This document shows, one piece after another, positions 21,286 through 35,500 of a DNA stretch of 64,000 bases. This DNA comes from Lepus europaeus. Lineage: Eukaryota; Chordata; Mammalia; Lagomorpha; Leporidae. Under the pieces are notes generated by a model. That model did not search any database. It was given only the letters and a program-made list of their open reading frames with translations, and was not told the origin of the DNA. The stretch covers positions 40,121,409 through 40,185,408 of the forward strand of contig NC_084830.1 of NCBI RefSeq assembly GCF_033115175.1. Reading direction: 5' to 3'. Numbering within the stretch: position 1 is the first letter of the stretch; every line of letters begins with the position of its first letter. The position numbers and the translations under genes are program-made.

Positions 21286-23470
21286 GAAAGAGAGAGGGAG
21301 GGAGGGGAGGAAGAGAGGGAATCTTCTACCTGTTGATTCACTCCCCAAGTGGCCACAATGACTAGGGCTGGACTAGGCTGAAGCCAGGAGCCTTATCCGG
21401 GTCTCCCACACGGGTGCTGAGGCCCAAGGACTTGGGCTATCTCCTGCTGCTTTCCCAGGTACATTAGCAGGGAGCTGGACTGGAAGTGGAACAACCAGGA
21501 CACAAACCGGTGCCCCGATGGGAAGCTAGCAGTGCAGGCAGTGGCCTTACCTGCTAGCCACAGCACTGGCCCCATCACGCATTTTTTCATAATAAACATT
21601 TTCCATGAACTTTTTGAAGACTCTTACTCTTATGCATAGATTTCAAAAATTCTTCTGCATCCGGCCGGCGCCGTGGCTTAACAGGCTAATCCTCCACCTT
21701 GCGGCGCCGGCACACCAGGTTCTAGTCCCGGTTGGGGCGCCGGACTCTATCCCGGTTGCCCCTCTTCCAGGCCAGCTCTCTATATGGCCCGGGGAAGGCA
21801 GTGGAGGATGGCCCAGGTCCTTGGGCCCTGCACCCGCAAGGGAGACCAGGAGAAGCACCTGGCTCCTGGCTTCGGATCAGCGAGATGCGCTGTCCGTAGC
21901 GGCCATTTGAGGGTGAACCAACGGCAAAAAGGAAGACCTTCCTCTCTGTCTCTCTCTCTCACTATCCACTCTGCCTGTCAAAAAAAAAAAAAAAAAAAAA
22001 ATTCTTCTGCATCAAAATAAACATCTTTAATTCAATTTTCATGAACTTGCTGAAGTACCCTTGTATACATGTTATAATAATTTACTGTGGGCCGGCGCCG
22101 TGGCTTAACAGGCTAATCCTCCGCCTTGCGGCACCGGCACACCGGGTTCTAGTCTCGGTTGGGGTGCCGGATTCTATCCCGGTTGCCCCTCTTCCAGGCT
22201 AGCTCTCTGCTGTGGCCTGGGAGTGCAGTGGAGGATGGCCCAAGTGCTTGGGCCCTGCACCCCATGGGAGACAAGGAGAAGCACCTGGCTCCTGGCTTCG
22301 AATCAGCGAGATGCGCCGGCCACAGCGGCCATTGGAGGGTGAACCAGCGGCAAAAAGGAAGACCTTTCTCTCTGTCTCTCACTATCCACTCTGCCTGTCA
22401 AAAATAATAATAATAATAATAATTTACTGTGGGGCCAGCGCTATGGAGTAGCAGGCATCCCATACAGTACCAGTTCAAAACCCAGCTGCTCCATTTCCAA
22501 TCCAGCTCCCTGCTAATGCTCCTGGGAAAGCAGTGGAAGATGGCCCAAGTCCTTGGGCCGCTGCACCCATGTGGGAGACCCAGAAGAAGCTTCTGGCTCC
22601 TGGCTTCAGCCTGCCCCAGCCCCGGCCTGTTATAGCCATTTGGGGAGTGAACCAGTGGATGGAAAATCTGTTTCTCCATCTCTTTCTGTAACTCTGCCTT
22701 TCAAATAAGTAAAATAAATCCTTTTTAAAAAATGTAATGACAGGAAATTATAGATCATAAAGTTAAGCTTCATTATCTTTTCCATAATTTTATAAAAATA
22801 TATTAAGTCATTTCCTTCAAGTTCTTTTGTCAAGAAAATAGATTCACTGGTTCTGAAAGTCATATGTGCTGCTACCACCCTGAAGAGGAAACAAATCAAC
22901 AAGATATCTGAAATAAAAAAATCTACATTTTAAACAACAGCAACAAAAGCCCACACAGTCCGTTCATGTAATCGTGCACTGTGGAGTGCCACTTTACCAT
23001 TTCACCATTTTGGAAAGTGTTAGCTTCCTATTGAGGGCCCATCCACTGACTCCATTATGTCTACCAAATAAAATTTAAATAACTGGGTATTTTGTCTGAA
23101 TTTATAGTTTTTGTAAACAACCAGTGTCACTGCTTATTTCTATATTTCTGCAGCTATGAACACCTGATATACAATGAGCTCATGACTAGCTTTTAGAAAT
23201 ACAAGAAGCAGGGGCCAGCGCTATGGCGCAGCAGGTTAACCCCCTGGCCTAAAGCGCCGGCATCCCATGTGGGCGCCAGTTTGAGTCCCAGCTGCTCCTC
23301 TTCCGATCCAGCTCTCTGCTGTGGCCTGGGAAAGCAGTGGAGGATGGCCCAGGTCCATGGGTCCCTGCACCTGTGTGGGAGACCCGGAGGAAGCTCCTAG
23401 CTCCTGGCTTCAGACCGGCGTATCTCCAGCCGTTGTGGCCAATTGAGGAGTGAACCAGCGGATGGAAGAC

Positions 23471-23502
<32 letters not shown>

Positions 23503-26500
23503 CTCCTGTGTAACTCTGACTTTCCAATAAATAAATAAATCTTTAAAAAAAAAAAAAAAGAAATACAAGAAGCAAAGCAAAGCTATAATGAGTATAAAAC
23601 AGGGCAAACAACATAAATTACTTGCTATATTTTCCTGACAACTAATTAAGAAGCTTTAAAGCAATAAAAAAAATTACTAATTAGCATGATACTTACTATT
23701 CCTTTTTTTTTTAAGATTTATTTATTTATTTGAAAGTCAGAGTTACACAGTTACGCAGAGAGAGAGCGAGAGCAAGAGACAGAGAGAGGTCTTCCATCCG
23801 ATGGTTCACTCCCCACTGGGCCGAAACAGCCGGAGCTGTCCCGATACGAAGTCAGGAGCCAGGAGCTTCTTCTGGGTCTCCCACACAGGTGCAGGGGCCC
23901 AAGACCTTGGGCCATTTTCTACTGCTTTCCCAGGCCATAGCAGAGAGCTGGATCGGAAGTAGAGCAGCTGGGTCTTGAGCCAGCGCCCATATGGGATGCC
24001 GGTGCTGCACACCAGGGCGTTAACCCACTGTGCCACAGCAGCAGCAAAATTTCCAATAATTTTGCTTTTGGAAACCCATTCCAATCTCTACACTGCCCAG
24101 ATACCTAATAAGTACTCACATCAATAATAGCCGCTGCACTGCTGTCCAGATGTTTATACAACTCGTGCAACACTTCTCTCAGCTTCTTCATTGTCTTTTT
24201 ATTGGGCTGCAGGAGCATTGCTTGGAAATTCACTGGCAAGCCATACCTTACAGAGAGGCAGAAATATAGTATGCAAAACATATTCCCAGACTACCCTCTA
24301 ATCATATTTAATGCACTGTCTCATTTTAACAGCTCCCCTTACAAGCTCAACCACTGTGTGTATAGAAACAAAAATAATACACGCAGAGACGTGAACCGCC
24401 TCCGGTCCTCACTGTCCACTACCAATCTCCTTTTTTTTTTTTTATTAAACTTTTATTTAATGAATATAAATTTCCAAAGTACAGCTCATGGGTTACAATG
24501 GCTTCCCCCTCCCAAAACTTCCCTCCCACCCACAACCCTCCCCTTTCCCGCTCCCTCTCCCCTTCCAATCACATCATGATTCATTTTCAATTCTCTTTAT
24601 ATACAAAAGATCAGTTTAGTATAAATTAGGTAACGATTTCAACAGTTTGCCCCCATATAGCAACACAAAGTGAAAAAAAAATACTGTTGGAGTACTAGTT
24701 ATAGCATTAAATAAGAGTGTACAGCACATTAAAGGCAGAGATCCTACATAATATTTTTTAAAAAATTAATTAATTTTCTACGCCATTTCCAATTTAACAC
24801 CAAGTTTTTTTTTTTTTCATTTCCAATTATCTTTATATACAGAAGATCGATTCAGTATATAATTAGTAAAGATCTCATCAGTTTGTACCCATGCAGAAAC
24901 ACAAAGTGTAAAAATACTGTTTCAGTACTAGTTATAGCATCACTGCACATTAGACAACACATTAAGGTCAGATCCCACATGGGATGTAAGTACACAGTGA
25001 CTCCTGTTGCTGACTTAACAATTTGACACTCCTGTTCATGGCGTCAGTAATCTCCCTAGGCTCTAGTCATGGGTTGCCAGGGCTATGGAAGCCTTTAGGG
25101 TTCGCTGACTTTGATCTTATTCTGATAGGGTCACAGTCAAAGTGGAAGTTCTCTCCTCCCTTCAGAGAAAGGTACCTCCTTCTTTGATGGCCCCGTTCTT
25201 TCCACTGGGATCTCCTTCAAATGAGCCAACTGCAAGGAATTACTTTAAAGACTCTGTGAGTGTCTTCAGGAAATAATATTTAGCAAACTTTTATGATAAC
25301 AGACACTATGAGATAACCCACATCTAAACTAAAAATGTGAAGAAATTTTAAAGCAGTATTTTAAAACCTTTATCTAACACAAGACAACAGATGTTCCCAA
25401 TATTAGAGTATTTCAGGCTACTATGAAATGATTTGGTAAGTCAACAGTATATTCTGCACACAAGTAAAATATCTGAAAGATCTTCCTTTTGAACGAATAC
25501 TGGCTAACAGCACATAATCTACTTGTAACTCACATAACCACATAAGAAAAGCACCAGGGAGCACAGCAGTGTCGATGTCTTTCTAAGCTGACATTCAAGG
25601 ACAAGACTAAGACGCGTGTCCTCAGCCATGGCATTACTGCTCTCCCCTCATGACTGGCCCTTTGGGCTTTCCAAAGCAATCTCCTGTTGGTGGCCTGAGA
25701 GGCCAAGAGAGCTATGAACACTGAGGTTCAAGTTTCGCCATTAACTTTCTTTACCTTAAAACAGACTCCACAAAAACTCTCAACGCTTTCACGTGAATCC
25801 ATGCAATAAATGCCTCACTGAAATTCACTTTCAGCCACCGCACAAGGGGTCCCTGTGAGAACAAAAAGGATGAATTCAATTTGGTTCTGAAAATAACAAT
25901 TAGGTAAACCAAATATTTTTAAAGGTGTCTCAAACCATGCAGAATCTGGGAGAGTTTAGTCAAAGAATTCACTTTAAAATTTATTCCCAGTGTTGTTCTC
26001 ATTATCTTGAAAACTTTTTGTAACTTGAATTAAAGAGTCATCTACTACTGAGTAATCTCAATACACACTAAAAGGAATTGAACAGGCCAGTGTAGTGGCA
26101 CAGCAGGTTAATCTGCTGTCTGCAATGCTGGCATTCCATATGTGTGCCAGTTCACATCTTGGCTGCTCCACTTCTGATTTAGCTCCCTGCTAATGCCCAT
26201 GGGAAAGCAATGAAAGATGGCCCAAATGCTTGGGCCCCTTCCACCCATGTGGAAGGAATTCTAGGCTCCTGGCTTCAACCTGGCCCAGCCCTGGCTGTTG
26301 TGGTCATTTGGGGAGTAAACCAGCAGATGGAAGATCTTTCTCTTTCTGTCTCTCCCTCTCTCTCTAATTCTGCCTTTCAAGTAAATAAATAAATCTTTAA
26401 AAATAAAATGAATTGAACCAATTCTGTAACATAGAAAAACGCATGTATTTTAATGAAAGCAGTTTAAACTGATAGAAGATAAGAGGGCTGCCCTAGGATT

Positions 26501-29500
26501 GAAAGCCAAAATAGAAAAACCTCAGTTAACTACACAATACTCTAGAACGTGTAATTTATTTAAAGTAGAATCTCACATTATTTTTTTTCTCAGCAACAAA
26601 GTTAAAAGTTATGTAGGAAACACACTTCAGGTACCTAGCGTTCCGCTTTCTCACCTTTAAGACAAGGGACCTGATCTAGATTTCTGAATCTATGATGCAG
26701 TTAAGTTGTCTTTGGACTTAAAATATTTAGTGTGATGAAATACCTCTTTGAAGAAATAGATTTCAAATAATATCTCCTCTCCAGACATAACCTACATACA
26801 TTAGCAATTCAATTAACACTGATATGGGTAATATTTATTAGGCTCTTTTGAACATACAATCAACTAATTTAAGCCAAAATGATAACAAGAGTCAATGAAA
26901 ATACGCAGTCAAAATAATGTGTTCTTGGCCGGCACCACGGCTCGCTAGGCTAATCCTCCGCCTGCAGCACCGGTACTCCAGGTTCCAGTCCCAGTTGGGG
27001 TGCCGGTTCTGTCCCAGTTGCCCCTCTTCCAGTCCAGCTCTCTGCTGTGGCCCGGGAGTGCAGTGGAGGATGGCCCAAGTGCTTGGGCCCTGCACCCGCA
27101 TGGGAGACCAGGAGGAATCACCTGGCTCCTGGCTTCAGATCAGCACAGCGCACTGGCCATAGTGGCCAGTTAGGGGGTGAACCAACAGTTGAAGACCTTT
27201 CTCTCTGTCTTTCTCACTGCCTAACTCTGCCTGTCCAAAAAAAAAAAAGTGTTCTGTAAAGGGTTTTGGGTCTTCCCCAACAAACTGTTTATATTGGATA
27301 GTACTTGATTAGGGTCAGGTTTCGCCCAGTCAGGGTGATATGGGTATAAGTACTCAAAAAATAATTTCCAGTGGAGTTTGCCTTTACCTCCTCTCACATT
27401 ACAAAGGAGACACATCATCGCACATCGTCATGCATGACGCTGCCCTTTCCCCGTGCACATTCTGGCTTCCTGACAACCTGGGCTTGGTGTGGCAGGAGTG
27501 CTGCCACCACCATCATTTTCAACTCCCTCCCCAGTACCCCCCATGCCCAAACACAACAATTCTTCAATAGCAACTGCTTCAATGAAGACTGAGGTGTTGA
27601 AAACTTCCCCTCAAAACGCTGAAAATTCTGACTGAAAAGAGAACTCTAAGTGTGATGGATCTCACTTCACTGCACAGACAGTAAGTGAAACACTGAATTT
27701 AAAATTTATTTCCAGGGTCGGCATTGTGGCGTAGCAGGTAAAGCTGTTGCCTGCAGGGCCGGCATCCCATAGGGGTGCCCGATCGAGTCCCTGCTGCACC
27801 TATTCCGATACAGCTCTCTGCTATGGCCTGGGAAAGCAGTACAAGATGGCCCAAGTCCTTGGGCCCCTGCACCATGTGGGAGACCCAGAGGAAGCTCCTG
27901 GCTCCTGGCTTCAGATCAGCGCAGCTCTGGCCATTGTGGCCATTTGGGGAGTGAACCAGCTGTTGAAGACCTCTCTCTCTCCCTCTCTCTCTCTCTGGCT
28001 CTATGTGTAACTCTGACTTTCAAATAAATAAATATTTTTAAAAGAATTAATTTCTGGTATGGACTGAAGTAGAGTTAATTAATTTTTAGGTATGTATGTT
28101 AACTATTCATAGATCTAAGCCTGTTTAGAGAAAATTCATTCTGATCATTCAATAGAAAAAAAGAACCAAGATCTCTTAAAACCAACTTCAGAGTTTAGTT
28201 TTCTTTTAAATCAAATAAAGGGGCTGGCACTGTGGCGCAGTGGGTTAACACCCTGGCCTGAAGTGCCGGCATCCCAAGTGGGCACTGGTTCGAGACACAG
28301 CTGCTCTACTTCCTGTCCAGCTCTCTGCTATGGCCCGGGAAAGCAGTAGTAAACCCACGTGGGAGACCGGGAAGAAGCACTTGGCTCCTGGCTTCAGATC
28401 AGCACAGCTCCAGCCATTGCGGCCAATTGGGGAGTGAACCATCAGAGGGAAGACCTCTCTCTCTCTCTCTCTGCCTATCCTCTCTCTGTGTAACTCTTTC
28501 AAATAAATAAATAAATAAATCTTTGAAAAAAAAATCAAAGAAAATAAATATTACTTTTCCTTCTGCTTAACACTGATAAATCTTAATATTAAGAACACAT
28601 ACAGGGGCTGGCCTGTATGTAAGTAAAGTAAAGTAGCAGGTTAAGCCTCTGCCTATGATGCCAGCATCCCACATGGGCACCAGTTAAAGTCCCAGCCGCT
28701 CCACTTCTGCTCCAGCTCCCTGCTAATGTCCTGAGAAAACAACAAAAGATGGCCCAAGTCCTTGGGCTTCTGCCACCCACATGGGAGACCCGGATGAAGC
28801 TCCTGGCTTCAGCCTGGCTTAGCAAGGGCCCTTATGGTCCTTTGGGGAGTGAACCTGAGGATGGGAAGACCTCTCGCTCTGTTTCTGGCTCTTTCTCTCT
28901 GTAATTCTTTCAAAACAAGGAAATAAATCTTTAAAAAACAAACAAAAAAAAGAACACATACAAATTGCTTTTTCTTGTCAGTAGAAAGCCGGTTCATTTC
29001 TTCTTTATCTGCTTTCATCTCCTCTTCGTTATACTGGAAGTCTCGAACAATGAATCTAAATTTGGGGGAAAAAAACACAAAATTGAGCACACCACAGGTA
29101 GCTGACCTGACACACTAAATAACACCAGCGGCCTTACTTGTTTTCTCTGGCTTTGTGCCTGAAGTCGTCAACCGCCTTCCTGAACAAGGTGACGTTACAC
29201 AGGTAGCTGTCCTGGTCCTCCGACAGAACGCTGTGGAGGAAAGAAAACGGCCACGTGAAGCTCCGCACTGACTCCTCCCTTGCGTACCACAGGGAGAACC
29301 CGGCAACAGGGAGCAAGAGGAGTCAGGAGGGCAGAAGCACCCCGTCCGCACTGGCCCAGGCAGCTCATCTGCACCACCTCACACGCTGAAGACCCACAAC
29401 AAGCGGTGGGGGGGTTTTGTGTGCGATGCCTTACTGCCCTCTCGTGCACGTACTTCTTACTAACAACAAAACATTCACTCAAAAGTAGAGTCCAACTCCA

Positions 29501-32500
29501 AGAATGACGCTTTTCTATCTACCTCAGTGCCAGGCTCATCTGTTTCCGGTGTCTCCTTGCCAAGCACTATCTTTGATCCTAAAGCCTGGTCTATTCTATT
29601 CTCTCTTCCTCTCTCCAGTCCCACAGGCCCTACTGAGGCCTGGCTTCTCCTTCCTAGATCTTTCCTATTCCTCCATCATTCATAAACACAGCTGCTCATA
29701 GAAGCCTCTGATAGATGCATTTGTATACATCTCAGGGATCCATTTTAGGCTTCAGAAAATTCTAGGGTCCGGTGCTGTGGGGCAGTGGGTTAACGCTCTG
29801 GCCTGCAGTGCCAGCACCCCATATGGGCGCCAGTTCTAATCACGGCTGCTCCTCTTCCAATCCAGCTCTCTGCTATGGCCTGGGAAAGCAGTAGAAGATG
29901 GCCCAGGTTCCTGGAACCCTTCAACCACATGGGAGACCCAAAAGAATCTCCTGGGCCCTGGCTTCGGATCGGCGCAGCTCCAACCGTTGCGGCCATCTGG
30001 GGAGTGAACCAGCGGATGGAAGATCTCTCTCTGTGTCTCCACCTCTCTCTATAACTCTTTCAAATAAATAATAAAAATAAATCTTAAAAAAAAATTTCTA
30101 GTAAGGTGGGAATTTCTATTCCGACACAGCTCCGGGCCACGCCAGAAAGATCTTTCTAGACACAACTGCCTGGAGATCTTAGTCATCATATGCGACATCT
30201 GCAGTGCCTTGGAGAAAAGGTCCTGCTTGGAAAGACAAACTATAAAGCTTATGCATAGCAGGGCGCTGATCTGGCTTTCAAAAATTACCCATAGCTCTGT
30301 ACAGACACATGAGGGTACTTCAAAGAGTTCGTGGAAAATGCAGTTCAAAGTTTATTTTGGCACCAAAAAAACTGAAATCCATGCATGTAAGTGGTCTTCA
30401 AAAAAGCTCATGAGGACTGCATATTATGAAGACACTGCATGGAGTTCAATACTTCCACCCCAAAACAAACTCATCCATGGCTCCCACCTTCCATGAACTC
30501 TTTAAACGACCCTGTAACTCCAACAGGCGAGTCCTGTGAGGCTACATGCTCAGCTGCCCGCAGGGACGGCCTCAGGGTGGGTGTCTCTGCTCCTTTTTCT
30601 CTTCCTGTGATAGGGGTTTCTAATGTTGGCTTTGTGTTTTCCTACAACAGCTTTATTACGTGTCACTGATACACAGACAACCACACACATGTAACGTACA
30701 CAACGTGAGGTCCAGACATGCACAAACACCCGGGAGACCGCAACAGTCAAGGTCAGAATCACACCAGTCATCTCCCACGGTCTCCTTGTGCCCCTCTGGT
30801 CCTGTTTCTTAACGTGGTACTTCTGACCTCAGAGAAATTAAGCTTTACAAAACTAAGGGAGCACTTGTGGAGTTTAAAGATAACTTTATTAAATAAAAAA
30901 AGAAAGAGAAAAAAGCAAGTTTGGTTTTTTCCCAGAAGCGTAAGAACTAATAGCCAGCTGAGGCAATCCAGAGGCCACTGTGACATGAACTGGCAGGACA
31001 GCTCTGAGAACTCACCCACTGCTCCTGCCCAGCTGCTCTGAGACCTGACCCACTACTCCTGCCCAGCAGTGAGGACCCCACCACAGTTCTGCCAGCAGCT
31101 GCCTTCAGGCATCCTGAGCACCAGCAACCCCAACACGCAGAGACACTTGGCGACTCTGGATTCGGACTGTTTAAGCCTCCTTCTAAATCGTGCCTTCTCA
31201 GCACTGGGGCTCCTGTTCCTTGTGCTTACTAGATCCAAAGCAAGGCAGCAACCAGGTGGACAGGGCTTCATAATGAAAACTTTTAATGATCTCTTGCCAA
31301 GATTGACTGAGCACAGGGCTGGCATTATGGCATAGCAGTAAAGCTACTGCCTGCATACTATATGGGCACCAGTTCGAGTCCTGACTGCTCCGCTTCTGAA
31401 CCAGCTCCCTGCTGGCGCACCTGGGAAAGCAGCAGAGGACAGCCCAAGTGCTTGGGCCCCTGCACCCATGTGGGAGACCTGCAGGAAGCTCCAGGCTCCT
31501 GGCTTCAGCATGGCCCAGCCCCGGCTGTTGTGGCCATTTGGGGAGTGAACCTCTCTCTCCCCCTCTCTATCTGGAGCTCTGCCTTTCAAATAATAAATCT
31601 TACAAAAAAAAAAAAATTGAGTGATGTGTGCACTGGTTAAGATCAAAACAAATCCAAATGTAGATTCCCAGGCTTTTCAAGAGCCATTATATTCCACCAC
31701 CACCACGTTGATCTTTTAAATGTATACACTATGCTCTTTTGAAGACCCTTTCAAAAGCATTTGCTGTATGGCAATGGGCAGAAAATTGATCACGCAGGTT
31801 CCTAACTGTCAGGTAGAGACCTGGGACACAGAAAAATCATGTGGTTTCCTCACAACCCTGATGTGAAAGAAGATCAAAACTCAGTCTTATATTATGACCA
31901 AATCCCACCTTCCTTAATAAGAAAAAAAAAATAAAAGCCAGTCGCATTTGTTCTTTCTCCCCAGGAAAAATACTTCCTAATGGCTTATAAAAAATAAGCT
32001 GGTCAGCGCCGCAGCTCAATAGGCTAATCCTCCACCTGTGGCGCCGGCACCCCGGGTTCTAGTCCTGGTCAGGGCGCCGGATTCTGTCCTGGTTGCCCCT
32101 CTTCCAGTCCAGCTCTCTGCTGTGGCCTGGGAGTGCAGTGGAGGATGGCCCAAGTGCTTGGGCCCTGCACCCGCATGGGAGACCAGGAGGAAGCACCTGG
32201 CTCCTGGCTTCGGATCAGCGAGGTGAGCCAGCCGCGGTACACCAGCAGCAGCGGCCACTGGGGGGTGAACCAATGGATAAAAGACTTTTCTCTCTGTCTC
32301 TCTCTCTCACTGTCCACTCTGCCCGTCAAAAAAAAATTTTTTTAAATAGAAAAAATAAGCTATGTGTCCTTAGTATAATGGACTTTTAGTCATTTAACAG
32401 GTACTGAGCCTCTGCAATGTGCCAAACGCTTGCTAGATACTAGGGATAAAAACTAAGGAGATACTGTGTCCTGATCTCAAGATAAGAATCTAACAAAGGA

Positions 32501-35500
32501 AACACATAAACAGGCAAGTACAGCCCAGCTGCAGTGCTGTAACAGGAGGTGAGTATAATATAGTGGGGAATGAAAAATTCTCTGTCATCAATCAAGAGTT
32601 TCACAAAAGAGATGATGCCAAGGAGAAATCTGGAAGACAGGCAAAAGAAAGAACATTCCAGAAAGAAAGCCATATGCAAATGAACACAGGTATGGGACAG
32701 CATGGTGAGATGGGGAAATGTCAGAAATACATCTAGCTTACGAGGGTCAAGGGTGCAATGTAGGGCGCACGTGTGCTCTGTGTGTGTGTGTGTGTGTGTG
32801 TGTGAGAGTTCAGGGGAGGCAGCAGAAGTGTGGAGGAACAGCAGAGTTTTCAACAGGGCAGTAACAGACTTGTATGTCACAAAGGTCAAGAATGACAGTG
32901 AAGGACCGATGAGGGGGAAATACTAGAGGAAAGGAGGCAGCTGCATGAGATTACAATGGTTTCAGCAAGGGATGAAGGAGTTCAAACTGTAGCAGCATCA
33001 GTGGGTTTGGGGGCTGGGATAATTAAAATAAACTGAACCATAGGAAACTGTGGATTTTTGACCTACAAATCAGCAGTTTCATATGCTGCGGCCACATACT
33101 ATGGAAGGTTGAAGAGGGGGAGGGAGGAAAATGAGGAAGAAGAGCCCAAAATGACTGACTACAGTGCGTTTGGTTTGGCTAGCTAGGCAGATGCTGCTGC
33201 CATACACTGCAATGCAAATGAACTGTCTGAGGCTGAGATTGGGGTGATCATGTTGGTTACCTGGGGAACATCCCATGAAGAGGTCTAGTAGGAACCTGGG
33301 GTGGGTGAGCATGAAGCTACGTGGATAAGACAGGCTACAGGTGGAATTTTTGGAGTCCTAAAACTAGGTGGAGGTGAGAGTCACGGATGTGGTTGAAACA
33401 GCACTGACAGGACACACTGTCCCCATGGGAGAAAAGAGCCTAAGTCTGAAATGGCCAGTAATCAAGGCTCCTAGAGTCTTGCTAGCTCATCAAGCAGCTG
33501 GGGTACAGAAGCCAGGAGACTGCACTCTGTATTAACTTGGGATGTGATCTGCAGAGCTGGAGGCACTGGTGAAGTAGGCTTACGTATGAGCAGGAGTCCA
33601 GGCTCTGCAAGAGAAACAGGGCCAAAACCACCTCCTAGCTGGACTCTTCAGCTTCTTCTGGAACTCTAGGCTGCTGAACCACTATGAGTTGGTGGTACTT
33701 TTCCAACACCAGAGAAAAGGCAAATGTTAACCAGTAAATTGACCCAGACTATTTTATCAAGCAAAAGTAGACAGTAAAAAAAAAAAAAAAGTTTTTAAAG
33801 GCAAACTGGTAATTCTGAAAGTATAAGCAAGAAAGCATCTCTGAGCAGTATTCCAACACAAAGAAGCAGAACAGAAACCCACTCTCCAACCCCTTGGCCA
33901 CAACCTTGACATGACATTTATATACATCTCTGCATTTGGCCACACATTAATAATGGCAATATTTCAAACTGTCCAATCTTTAAAGACATACATGGGCTAT
34001 TTTACTAACAGGTTTTATATATTTCAAAAATGAAATAATTTCTCTTAGGTTTCAGGATGGTATTTGTCCAACTATTCTTCTACCTCGAAATTCCACTTTT
34101 CATCTGCACCACTGCCAGGAGCAAATCACTCAAGTACTATGCTGAAAATGAACAAGTGATACCACCTATAGTCAACTGACTTAATCTGTATAAAGCACAA
34201 TGACTAGCACACAGCAACTGCTCAAAAATGCAGCTGTGATAAGCAAAAATATCCAGCATCTAGTCACAGACTTCTTTTCTTAATAGCGGACAGTTGCAGA
34301 CTAATTCATCGAAGCCCATTTTGCCTACATGAACTACACATCTCTGTATGGTGCTGGCTAAGCTGGTACTATGGTTTCTTTGACTCAATTTAAACAGATT
34401 GGGTTTGAGTCAGTGATTTCAAATGTACTCTGAGCTTAGGAATAGGTAAACAGATGTTTTCATGGAGTGAGGTAGGGCTGGGAACTGAGACAGTAAATTT
34501 GGGCCCACTGAACCAGCCTGGCAATCTGACATAAGCTGTGTCCACCTTTGGGGAACACTGTGTAAAGGGGGTCATCATTCTCTCTCTCTTTTTTTAAAGA
34601 TTTATTTTATTTATTTGAAAGACAGAGTTAACAGAGAGAGGTAGAGACAGAGAGAGAGGTCTTCCATCCACTGGTTCACTCCCCAGTTGGCTGCAACTGC
34701 CGGAGCTGCACCGATCTGAAGCCAGGAGCCAGGAGCTTCTTCCAGGTCTCCCACATGGGTGCAGGGGCCCAAGGACTTGGGCCATCTTCTACTGCTTTCC
34801 CAGTCCACAGCAGAGAGCTGGATCAGAAGAGGAACAGCTGAGACTAGAACTAGTGCCCACATGGGATGCCAGTGCTTCAGGCCAGGGCATTAACCCATTG
34901 CACCACAGCGCTGGTCCCCGGGTCCTCACTCTCATCTTTCACTTGCCTGCCAGATGCAAAGCGAAACCTCCAGTGCCGTACCACAGGTAAGAAGATGTTA
35001 TCCATTAGGATGAACAGAGGAAGTGAAAAACTAGTATCAAGATGCAATAGTCTTTGGTTTACCATGGGAAGAAAGGAAGGTACCCCAATGTGGGTAAAAA
35101 TCTTCATGATGGGCAGAGATTTGCAGTTCATTTTTCAAAGACCAACATTTGTGAAACTGTATTATCTGGTATTTTGTATACTCTACCAAGCCTTACATTA
35201 ACATTGTAACGCACACAGGGAAGGTGCTATACAAAGAAAATGAGGCCTAGAGAGGTTAAGACCTACCCAGGTCACACAGCAAGTCAGTAGCAGAACCAGC
35301 AACAGAACTCACATCCCTGGGTCCAGGGTTCTTCCCACCACACTAAGCTACCTTCCTGTATGACAAATGAAGCTGGGAAAGAAATTACTTCGTGGGCCGA
35401 CCTTACTAATCCCAGCTCTTCCCTCTCCCCTGTGCCTTCCTGCACAGGGCTGCCTTGTCTTGAGGCATACACATACAGAACCACCTTGAGCCAAACAGGA

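Larger units (their letters stand above)
20779..22065. mobile_element. Two mariner-like MITEs broken up by SINEs
   Basis: agtacttcaaaaagttagtg at 20780 pairs with ttccatgaactttttgaaga at 21601. A second half-element, gatttcaaaaattcttctgc...catgaacttgctgaagtacc, ends near 22059. SINEs at 20803, 21231 and 21662 lie within them. Inverted termini and the TTTTG-type core match the copies at 30312 and 50957. Confidence 0.75.

Noticed and set aside
21251..21300. CRISPR-like or other regularly spaced repeats
   Set aside because: All tandem repeats here are microsatellites or the 36 bp repeat; this is a mammalian genome and no spaced direct-repeat array exists.
22159..22407. Many 60-120 codon frames ending in [18 protein letters not shown] text
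   Set aside because: They are translations of CSINE copies on either strand; the repeated SLSLS comes from the pyrimidine tract.
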